Origin: Microbispora siamensis
Lineage (GTDB): Bacteria > Actinomycetota > Actinomycetes > Streptosporangiales > Streptosporangiaceae
Assembly: GCF_016863095.1 (NCBI RefSeq)
Contig: NZ_BOOF01000028.1
Span: 1 to 64,000, forward strand
DNA: 64,000 nt
Direction of reading: 5' to 3'
Positions 1-6,023 of this stretch are shown here, piece after piece. The position numbers and the translations under genes are program-made. Position 1 is the stretch's first letter. The number at the start of each line of letters is the position of its first letter. The notes under the pieces are model-generated. The model worked only from the letters and a program-made list of their open reading frames with translations, did no database searches and was not told the DNA's origin.

Positions 1-136
1 GCCGCACTCTCGTCACGCCGTACCTACCGGCTCACCGCACCGGGAGCGCAGCGCCGCCGAACCAGGTACCGCACTCAGCGCCACCCGAGTATCTGGACTC
101 ATGAGCAGTCACCGGCGCTCGTAGAAGGTGATAACT

Positions 137-475
137 ATGCGACCCCTGCGAGCACTGACCCGCTACGTTTCCCGATACGAGCGCGGAACCTTCGCCGCGT
201 TGATCGTCGGCCCGTACGTGCTGATCGTCATCGCCGCGACCGTCTACGTAGAGATCGCCACACGTCAACCGGGCAGCCAAGGTCTGGAAGCACTCGTTCT
301 CTTCGCGGTCACCTCTCCGACCTCGGAACTCCTCATGTTCCTGCCGCTCCCCGACCCGTTGGTCTCCCTGCTGATATTCACCGCCGCCGGGCTGTTTCAG
401 GCATGGCTCCTCTGGCTGATCGCGCGCGGACGCAGAAAGAACAAGGCCTCCGCCGGGTCTCCAGCTCCGGGATGA
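137..475 (+). CDS. small integral membrane protein
   Basis: This 112-residue protein has no recognised enzymatic motif. About three hydrophobic segments are visible: near residues 18-38 (FAALIVGPYVLIVIA), 48-66, and 75-98 (LLIFTAAGLFQAWLLWLIA). A short basic tail (RGRRKNK) fits the positive-inside rule. The ATG at 137 is preferred over the GTG at 128 because AGAAGG at 123-128 is then a well-spaced ribosome binding site. It resembles small actinomycete membrane proteins of the SCO4225 type, but that is only an impression. GC is lower than in the genes to the right. It lies on the element side of the tRNA-Lys scar at 974-1018, so it is probably part of an integrated element. Confidence 0.6.
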   Translation: MRPLRALTRYVSRYERGTFAALIVGPYVLIVIAATVYVEIATRQPGSQGLEALVLFAVTSPTSELLMFLPLPDPLVSLLIFTAAGLFQAWLLWLIARGRRKNKASAGSPAPG

Positions 476-529
476 TCGCGACTCGTCACGCGAGGGGCCG
501 TAACTGGCTGAGGTGAGCCCGATCGTCCC

Positions 530-814
530 GTGGATTGTCGCCCCTCGCCTCGTTACCGTGGTGACGTGACTTTCCCTGTCGGCGGGCCGAATCGGTTACC
601 GGGTAGCCAGCCCGGCGACTTCTGGACGGGCTGGTGGACCTTCATAGGAGGCCCGTTCTTGATCATTCTTGGAGCGTATGACCTGATTACGAGCGGCAGC
701 TTGTGGGGTTACGTGTCCAGTTTCGCGCTCTTGATCGCCGGAGCTGTTCTTTGGCTGGAGCATGGGAAGATCGTGTGGGCGCACGTTCGGAAGTCCCGCC
801 GATCGGACCAATGA
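530..814 (+). CDS. small membrane protein, hypothetical
   Basis: This 94-residue protein has a hydrophilic start followed by two hydrophobic segments: around residues 35-52 (WWTFIGGPFLIILGAYDLI) and 58-77 (LWGYVSSFALLIAGAVLWL). It ends in a basic tail. No family is recognised. The start is uncertain. GTG at 530 gives 94 residues, and GTG at 566 is an alternative that removes the arginine-rich beginning; neither has a strong ribosome binding site. It lies between the first small membrane gene and the tRNA scar and shares their lower GC. From 815 to 973 I see no gene. Confidence 0.45.
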   Translation: MDCRPSPRYRGDVTFPVGGPNRLPGSQPGDFWTGWWTFIGGPFLIILGAYDLITSGSLWGYVSSFALLIAGAVLWLEHGKIVWAHVRKSRRSDQ

Positions 815-973
815 TCGCGAAGCCCTCACGTCAAGATCCGCAATGCGCTCGGAATTATCTTGGGCGCTCAGTTGCATTTCGGGTTGCGGTTCCAAGCGAT
901 CCAGAGCCGTTCAGATCAGACCACGCACGTGCGCTGACCTGCATTGAACTGTCTGGAACCATGATCGGCCGAG

Positions 974-1018
974 CTTTTAATCCGTCGGTTCAGGGTTCGA
1001 GTCCCTTGCACCCCACCA
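974..1018 (+). other. 3' half of tRNA-Lys(UUU): attachment-site scar
   Basis: The segment begins with the anticodon loop CTTTTAA (anticodon TTT, lysine). It continues through the 3' anticodon stem, a variable loop, a T-arm with the loop TTCGAGT, the acceptor strand GCACCCC and a terminal ACCA. The matching 5' acceptor GGGGTGC and a D-arm are absent from the 70 bases upstream, so this is not a functional tRNA gene. Such 3' halves are what integrases leave when an element inserts into a tRNA gene and restores an intact copy at its other end. For this orientation the element and the intact tRNA should lie to the left, beyond position 1. The MFS gene on the minus strand ends inside it. Confidence 0.75.
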
Positions 1019-2327
1019 CTTCACGCCCCACCTGAGCTGGGCTTTCTCGGTCGAGACGGCCCTTGCGGGGAGCGGTTGATCTCGCTTGGTCGCTCGTTGT
1101 CCGCTCGGGGGCACGGACCGGGCGCAGCGCGAAGTAGGCCACCGCGCCGGAGGCCAGGTACAGCACGGCCTGCACGTTGAGGACGAGCACCACATTGAGC
1201 ACGTCGCCGAGCAGGCCGGCGGCCGCCATGCCCAGTCCCTGCGACGCGTTGTAGACCACGTAGAACGAGCCGAAGGCCCGGCCCAGGTCTTTGTCGGGGA
1301 CGCTCTGCTGGATCTGCGCGAACGCGCCGCTGTTGTACGCGATGCCGGGCACGCCGACCAGGATGAACAGCACGACGTACACCCCGACCTGACGCGACAG
1401 CACCGGGCCGTTCCAGATGGTCAGGCTGAGCAGGCCGAACGAGGCGGCGCCCAGGCTCATCAGCAGCCAGGGGCTCAGGCGTGCGCCGAGCAGGCTGACG
1501 ATGAGCCCGCCCGCCACGCCGCCGATCGCCTGGACACCGCGCAGCACACCGGTGAGCGTGCCGTCGGCGTGCAGCGCGCGGCTGACGAACACGACGAAGA
1601 GCACTGCGAACAGGCCCTGGGCGACGCCGCCCAGGGCCACGCTCTGGAACGTCACCCGGACACTGCGGTTGCGCATCATGGTCACCGGGCCGGATCGCCA
1701 GTTCGCGAAGAACGACGTGGCGCCGCCGTCCGGGGCCGGTTCCGCGGCGTCGTGGCGTGCCGTCCGGCGGGCGGCTGCGATCAGAGCGGCGGCCGTCACG
1801 AACGCCACGGCGGCGCCGATCGCCAGGTACCGGGTTCCTTCCCGGGTGATGGCGAAGCCGCCCAGCGAGCTGCCGATCAGGCGCCCCACGCTGGTGTTGA
1901 GCGCGACCATGCTGTTGGCGCGCACCAGGTGCGCGCCCTCGACCAGCCGCGGCAGGGCCGCGTTGCGGGCCGAGTCGGATGCCTGGGTCAGCACCGCCTG
2001 GACGCCGGCGACCAGGCAGATGATCCACAGGCGGTGGCTGGGCTCGCCCACCGCCACCAGCAGCATCACCACCACCGTCTGGAGCAGCGCGACGCTGCTC
2101 ATCAGCCGGAACCGGTCGAAGCGGTCGGCGAGCGCCCCGGCGAACGATCCCAGGGTGATGCCGCACAACAGCTCGACGAGGAACACGGCGGAGGTGACCA
2201 ACGCCGAGCCGGTGACGCCGAAGACGTAGATCGGCAACCCAGTGATCAGCAGCCAGCTCGCCACGCTCGAGGCGAGCCCGGCGATCCAGACGAGGACGAA
2301 TCCGCGGTGGCGCAGCAGCATCGACAT
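990..2327 (-). CDS. MFS transporter with C-terminus altered by att scar
   Basis: This 445-residue major facilitator has about 12 hydrophobic segments. It has the cytoplasmic loop motif between helices 2 and 3 (GALADRFDRFRLM, residues ~63-75) and is similar in kind to MFS_3 or enterobactin-exporter-like pumps. The last transmembrane helix ends near YFALRPV; about 45 hydrophilic residues follow. The final residues, GCKGLEP, are read from the reverse strand of the tRNA-Lys 3' fragment, and the stop codon lies in the T-arm. The original 3' end of the gene was therefore probably replaced by integration. Its start lies one base after the stop of the HTH regulator gene, so the two are translationally coupled. 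Substrate unknown; drug efflux is a guess. Confidence 0.88.
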   Translation of the reverse strand: MSMLLRHRGFVLVWIAGLASSVASWLLITGLPIYVFGVTGSALVTSAVFLVELLCGITLGSFAGALADRFDRFRLMSSVALLQTVVVMLLVAVGEPSHRLWIICLVAGVQAVLTQASDSARNAALPRLVEGAHLVRANSMVALNTSVGRLIGSSLGGFAITREGTRYLAIGAAVAFVTAAALIAAARRTARHDAAEPAPDGGATSFFANWRSGPVTMMRNRSVRVTFQSVALGGVAQGLFAVLFVVFVSRALHADGTLTGVLRGVQAIGGVAGGLIVSLLGARLSPWLLMSLGAASFGLLSLTIWNGPVLSRQVGVYVVLFILVGVPGIAYNSGAFAQIQQSVPDKDLGRAFGSFYVVYNASQGLGMAAAGLLGDVLNVVLVLNVQAVLYLASGAVAYFALRPVRAPERTTSDQARSTAPRKGRLDRESPAQVGREVVGCKGLEP

Positions 2328-2328
2328 G

Positions 2329-2913
2329 TCAGATGAATTCCGGTGTGGGATAGGCCTGCAGGCTCAGGCTCACCGGCCGGGTGTCACCCGGCGCCCCCTC
2401 GCGCAGCGGGCGCAGATACGGCCGGATGACGGCGTCCAGCGTCAGGGTGAGGTGCCGCAGTTCCTCGGGGGTCAGCGAGAGGGTGTAGTTGTGGAAGGTC
2501 GCGCTCTCCTGCCACTGGTCGGGCAGCTTGTGCTGCTGTTGCCGATAGCGCTGGAGCGAGCGGAACACCTCGTCCAGTTCCAGCGAGGTCAGCGCGTCGT
2601 TGACCTGCCGGCCCTGCTCGTCCCCGGGCTCCGGCAGGAAGTCCAGCCCGGTGGCGGCGGCGCGCCACGGCCGGTCGCGCCGGTTGGCACCCTGCGCGGG
2701 CGCGCGTTCGATCAGCCCGTGGCGGGCGAGCTGATGCAGGTGGTAGCTGCAGTTGGAGCCGGTGTCGTCGAGCGCCTCGGCGCACTGCGCCGCCGTTCGC
2801 GGGCCGGCCGCCAGCAGGTAGCGCAGCAGGCGCAGCCGTAGTGGATGGGCGAGCGCGCGCAGCGTCGTGGGGTCTTGCACGCGTACGCGCCGTTCCGGCC
2901 TGGTCGCTTCCAT
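2329..2913 (-). CDS. ArsR-like winged-helix transcriptional regulator
   Basis: This 194-residue cytoplasmic DNA-binding protein has an N-terminal winged helix at residues ~12-80 (TLRALAHPLRLRLLRYL, then a recognition region SNCSYHLHQLARHGLI), typical of the ArsR/HTH_20 group. A helical C-terminal half of unknown ligand follows. The ATG at 2913 has GGAG five bases upstream and removes a long spurious N-terminal extension. The stop is separated by one base from the MFS start, so it is the first gene of a regulator-pump operon. An A/T-rich palindrome lies just upstream of the start. It probably represses its own operon and senses a substrate of the pump; that role is inference. Confidence 0.85.
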   Translation of the reverse strand: MEATRPERRVRVQDPTTLRALAHPLRLRLLRYLLAAGPRTAAQCAEALDDTGSNCSYHLHQLARHGLIERAPAQGANRRDRPWRAAATGLDFLPEPGDEQGRQVNDALTSLELDEVFRSLQRYRQQQHKLPDQWQESATFHNYTLSLTPEELRHLTLTLDAVIRPYLRPLREGAPGDTRPVSLSLQAYPTPEFI

Positions 2914-2927
2914 GGGCACTCCAGAAC

Positions 2928-2941
2928 GAAAGATTTCTTTC
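2928..2941. promoter_or_regulatory. candidate operator GAAAGA-TT-TCTTTC
   Basis: A perfect inverted repeat with 6-bp arms and a 2-bp centre lies 15 bases before the HTH regulator start, in otherwise GC-rich DNA. On the minus strand a TATTAAT box (2943-2949) immediately precedes it and could be the -10 element, so a bound repressor would sit at the transcription start. The likely ligand is the HTH protein itself; this is inferred from position only. Confidence 0.5.
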
Positions 2942-3330
2942 ATTAATACGCCCTCGGGACGTTTTTCCGCAATGATTCTTTTGAATCGAGGTGGTGTGCC
3001 ACGTCGGCACAGCTCCCACGCGATCCGCAACAGCACGTCGCCGCCCGCCACCAGAGAGCCCTCAGGGCAGACGTCCTGATCCATAGCGAGGTCGGCGTGG
3101 GCAGCTTCGCCACCGCCAAGAGAGGAGCGGGACAAGCCGAGTGACCAGGCCCGGAGGCGCGTGAGGGATTTCTCGGCCGAGGTCGGTCTTTCGTTGATCT
3201 CGGTTGGTTGCGCCAGACCCAGAGGACGATCAAGAGAAGACGTGGGCCGGCACCACCGCATCGCCGCTCCGGGCCAGCTCGGCGGCAACACGCCCGCCCC
3301 GCCGATCCAGATCGTCTATCGCCCACCAAG
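2942..3330. other. intergenic region without a supported gene
   Basis: Reading frames here on both strands are short, arginine- and proline-rich and lack family resemblance or ribosome binding sites. Apart from the operator and -10 box next to the HTH gene I see nothing. The stretch borders a decayed coding fragment and may itself be decayed sequence. Confidence 0.5.
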
Positions 3331-3525
3331 GCCGTCGACGACACCGCCACCACCGGGCAGGGCGCTCCCGTCAGCGTGCCCGTCCTGGCCAACGGCACCG
3401 CGACCGCGCCGACGATCAGCGGCGTCAGCAAGCCCGGCCACGGCACCGCGACGATCTCCGGCGGAAAGGTGGTCTACACGCAACTATGCCTCCACGCTCT
3501 ACCAGGACCTGCCGACCGTCCCGGG
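3331..3525 (+). pseudogene. remnant of a bacterial Ig-like (Big_9/VCBS-type) repeat protein
   Basis: Translation from 3331 reads AVDDTATTGQGAPVSVPVLA, then a stretch with SKPGHGTATISGGKVVYT. This is the usual pattern of bacterial Ig-like cell-surface repeats (DDTATT...PVLANDT...PAHGTVTINGGKVVYTP). At about 3480 the frame is lost: the likely continuation NYASTLYQDLPTVPGT is read in a neighbouring frame. There is no start codon with a ribosome binding site, no signal peptide and no further repeat. It is therefore an isolated piece of a once larger secreted or surface protein. It runs into the 3' end of the convergent LysR-type gene. Confidence 0.5.
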
Positions 3526-3541
3526 AACCCGGATGACCTGG

Positions 3542-4255
3542 TCAGCGGGGACGGCGGCCCTTCCTGCCCCGGCTGGTTTGCGCGCCCCGGCGACCCGACC
3601 CGTCCGGAGCGGGAGTCCTCGGCTGCTTCCGCGTCTTCCCCTGGGCAGGCGCGGGGGTACGGCCCCGCGAGCTGTTCACCGTACGCCCGCGGACGATGCC
3701 GATGAAGTCCTCCACCAGCTCTGTCGTCGCCTTCGTGGGCCACGCCAGCCCGATCTGCGACTGCGGCGTCTCCACAACCGGCCGATAGGTCAGATCCTTG
3801 CGGTGATACAGGCGCGCCAGCGACTGCGGGACCAGCAGCAGCCCGGCCCCCGCCGCCACCAGCCGGATCGCCTCCGCCGTCGTCTCCGGACGCGTGAAAG
3901 CCGGCAGCCCCGGCAGGGCCGTCCACTCAAGGGTGTCGTCCATCGGACGGAACACCTCGTCGTCGGCGAGATCGGCAACAGTCACCTCGTCGGCGGCGGC
4001 CACCATGTGATCCTTCGGCACCACGACCACGGTGGTCTCGACATAGAGAGGGATCACGCTGAGCCCTTCACGGTCCACGGGCAGCCGCACGAACCCGGCG
4101 TCGGCGCCGCCGTCGTGCAGGAGCTTCACCACCTCGGCGGCGGCGACGGAGACCAGGGTGAGTGGCACCTCGGGCACACGCTCGGCCCAAATGTCGACCC
4201 ATTTCGCGGGCGTCACCCCAGGCACGTAAGCCAGCCGGAACTCCCTGTCGGTCAC
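3542..4255 (-). CDS. stand-alone LysR substrate-binding domain protein
   Basis: These 237 residues form only the periplasmic-binding-like effector domain of a LysR regulator. It starts FRLAYVPGVTPAKWVDIWAE, runs through two alpha/beta lobes and ends near EDFIGIVRGRT. A ~40-residue lysine/arginine-rich tail follows. The N-terminal winged helix that every normal LysR protein has is absent, and the upstream frame does not encode one. The GTG at 4255 fits a leaderless start: TACCCT lies six bases upstream on the minus strand. It diverges from a DUF5997 gene 54 bp away, a pairing I recall from other actinomycetes. It may bind a small effector and act through a partner; the basic tail may contact nucleic acid. 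Confidence 0.8.
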   Translation of the reverse strand: MTDREFRLAYVPGVTPAKWVDIWAERVPEVPLTLVSVAAAEVVKLLHDGGADAGFVRLPVDREGLSVIPLYVETTVVVVPKDHMVAAADEVTVADLADDEVFRPMDDTLEWTALPGLPAFTRPETTAEAIRLVAAGAGLLLVPQSLARLYHRKDLTYRPVVETPQSQIGLAWPTKATTELVEDFIGIVRGRTVNSSRGRTPAPAQGKTRKQPRTPAPDGSGRRGAQTSRGRKGRRPR

Positions 4256-4309
4256 CTCCCCAGGGTACCGATGTAAGGGGAAGCGGCTTCGCGCCCTACC
4301 CTTGACACC
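4256..4309. promoter_or_regulatory. divergent leaderless promoters
   Basis: Two -10-like boxes face away from each other. TACCCT at 4297-4302 lies seven bases before the DUF5997 ATG. TACCCT on the minus strand (4267-4262) lies six bases before the GTG of the LysR-domain gene. Neither gene has room for a ribosome binding site, so both mRNAs probably begin at the start codon. The 54-bp region is the natural place for shared control of the pair. Confidence 0.55.
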
Positions 4310-4675
4310 ATGACCAAGCTCAAGGCCACCCAGACGATGAAGCCCGCGACCGCGGCCAAGAAGCTGGGTGTGCTCCTCTCGGCCACTCCCGCCGAGTTCC
4401 AGGAGGGAGTCGTCTCCAGGGATGAGCTGAACGCGCTGCAGGCCAATCCGCCGGCATGGCTGGCCGATCTGCGGCGCAACGGGCCGCACCCCAGGCAGGT
4501 CGTCGCCGTGAAGCTGGGCATCTCCAACTCGGGCCTGGCCAGGGGCGGCATCACCGGGCCGCTCACCACCGCCGAGATCGACGCCATCAAGGCGGAGAAC
4601 CCCGAGTGGCTGAAGCGCGAGCGGGCGGTTCAGGCCGAGGTGCGCAAGGAAGCGCAGCGCCTCAAACAGCGCTAG
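4310..4675 (+). CDS. DUF5997 family protein
   Basis: This 121-residue hydrophilic cytoplasmic protein is of unknown function. It matches my memory of DUF5997 proteins (MKPATAAKKLGV, EFQEGVVSRDEL, PPAWL, RNGPHPR). It contains an internal duplication: residues ~14-50 (AKKLGVLLSATPAEF...VSRDELNALQANPPAWL) and ~64-101 (AVKLGISNSGLARGG...LTTAEIDAIKAENPEWL) follow the same pattern of KLG[VI], a turn, [VI][ST], E[LI] and PxWL. Each half looks like a small helix-turn-helix of the Xis/MerR kind. A basic coiled C-terminus follows. Start by leaderless spacing from TACCCT. It diverges from the HTH-less LysR domain gene, so a joint two-protein regulator is conceivable. Confidence 0.8.
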   Translation: MTKLKATQTMKPATAAKKLGVLLSATPAEFQEGVVSRDELNALQANPPAWLADLRRNGPHPRQVVAVKLGISNSGLARGGITGPLTTAEIDAIKAENPEWLKRERAVQAEVRKEAQRLKQR

Positions 4676-4689
4676 CCAGCCGGTGGGAG

Positions 4690-4905
4690 TGGCGATCTGG
4701 TCCGCCGCCATCCGGGCCGGCCGCCGAGTCCTTCAGCGCGGCCCGGCGCATGAGCAGCTCTGCCGCGCCGTGGCTGACCGGATGTGCCGGCCGTGACGTA
4801 GTCCGGCATGCGTCCGCCGGGCACCGTAGGTGCCGGGAGAGCGCTGGTGGATCTGCCGCACCAGGCCGGTCAGCCGGGCGTGCCGACGTTCGGCGTACGC
4901 GACGA
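4690..4905 (-). mobile_element. IS3-family transposase (OrfB) remnant
   Basis: On the minus strand the frame contains RHARLTGLVRQIHQRSPGTY followed by GARRTHAGLRHG, the N-terminal signature of IS3 OrfB transposases (IHxxSxGTYGxxRVHAELRxG). After this the frame shifts and continues as AAELLMRRAALKDSAAGP, matching the usual RVARLMRxAGLxG. The DDE catalytic core, OrfA and terminal repeats are not visible. It is an inactive fragment between the DUF5997 gene and a histidine kinase that lacks its sensor half. It probably marks an insertion or deletion that removed the kinase's 5' part. Confidence 0.65.
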
Positions 4906-5009
4906 GGTCGACGGCGTATTGACCCACTTCCCGGCGATTGACCGAGGTGAAGGGGTGATCGGGAGGGTAAGGAGCCCTACGCGGCGGGATGGTTCGTGGG
5001 GGGTATCCG

Positions 5010-5933
5010 ATGGGCAGATCAATCCTGAGCGAGCGGCTGGAGCGCGCAGGTCCGGGGAGAGCCACCGATTCTCGCAAGTGGTGGTGGAATCTCGTCATGG
5101 TGCTGGCCGCCGCGGTCGTGGGCCGGGTGCTGGTCCGCCGGCTCCTGCGACGCGTGGGTGCCATCTCCGGTGACCTCGCCGAGATCAACGTCAGCGACGA
5201 ACACGCCCAGATCGCTCAGCAGCGTGATCCGCAGGAGGTGACGCAGCTGGTCGACAACATCAACGCGAGTTTGGACATGCTGGATCGTGAGCGGCAGTTC
5301 GCCTCCAACATCGCCCACGAGATCCGGTCCCCGTTGGCCGGGATACGCGTCACGGTGGAAGAAGCGACTTCCCGTCCTGGCGAAGCGGACTACCCCCGCG
5401 TACTGGAGGCGGTACTACGTGGAGTCGATCGGCTGGAGGCGCTGAGTACCGCGCTTCTCCTGGTCGCCCGCTCCCGCGCCGCCCAAGCCGACTGGGAACG
5501 GATCGACCTGTGCGAACTGATCAGGCAGGAGGTCGCGGACCGGAACGACCCCATCTCGGTCGAAGTCGTCTGCACTCCCGGTGTCGAGGTCACCGCCATG
5601 CGCACGCGGATCTGCCAGATCATCACCAATCTGCTGGACAACGCTCAGCACCACGCCACCCACCAGGTGCAGGTCCACGTCGGCCGCAGCGGCTGCAATG
5701 CCCGGCTGGCGGTGTCCGACGACGGCCCCGGCGTGCCGGAGAAGGACAGGGAACGCATCTTCGACCGGATGTACCAGCTCAAAGCCACCTCGCAGCGGGG
5801 CGGGCCCGGCACCGGCCTCGGCTTGGCCATCACCCGCGACATAGCGAAAGCCCACCACGGAACCGTCTGGGTCGAACCCTCCCCGCTCGGCGGCGCCTGC
5901 TTCGTCCTCCAATTGCCCATCGCCGCCCCCTGA
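5010..5933 (+). CDS. sensor histidine kinase, lacking sensor domain
   Basis: The protein has 307 residues. One hydrophobic segment is visible (LVMVLAAAVVGRVL, residues ~24-40). Then come a HAMP-like linker, a HisKA domain with the phospho-acceptor H-box FASNIAHEIRSPL, and a complete HATPase domain: N-box NLLDNAQHHA, G1 DDGPGVP and G2 GTGLGLAI. An OmpR-type kinase normally has two membrane helices around an extracellular sensor; the first helix and sensor are missing. No response regulator is adjacent. The ATG at 5010 has GGGGGG seven bases upstream; ATG 4989 is an alternative. It starts about 100 bp after an IS3 remnant. It may be a constitutive or dead kinase left by a deletion. Confidence 0.75.
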   Translation: MGRSILSERLERAGPGRATDSRKWWWNLVMVLAAAVVGRVLVRRLLRRVGAISGDLAEINVSDEHAQIAQQRDPQEVTQLVDNINASLDMLDRERQFASNIAHEIRSPLAGIRVTVEEATSRPGEADYPRVLEAVLRGVDRLEALSTALLLVARSRAAQADWERIDLCELIRQEVADRNDPISVEVVCTPGVEVTAMRTRICQIITNLLDNAQHHATHQVQVHVGRSGCNARLAVSDDGPGVPEKDRERIFDRMYQLKATSQRGGPGTGLGLAITRDIAKAHHGTVWVEPSPLGGACFVLQLPIAAP

Positions 5934-6023
5934 GCCACCACCGGTCTCTCCCCTTCTCGGTTGTACGCGCACGCGACCCGTTCCCGGTCCTGCATCGCTT
6001 GTCCGTCGTTAGGCTTACTCGGC

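Noticed and set aside
960-1018. complete tRNA-Lys gene
   Set aside because: Only the 3' half matches. The 5' acceptor strand GGGGTGC, D-arm and 5' anticodon stem are absent upstream.
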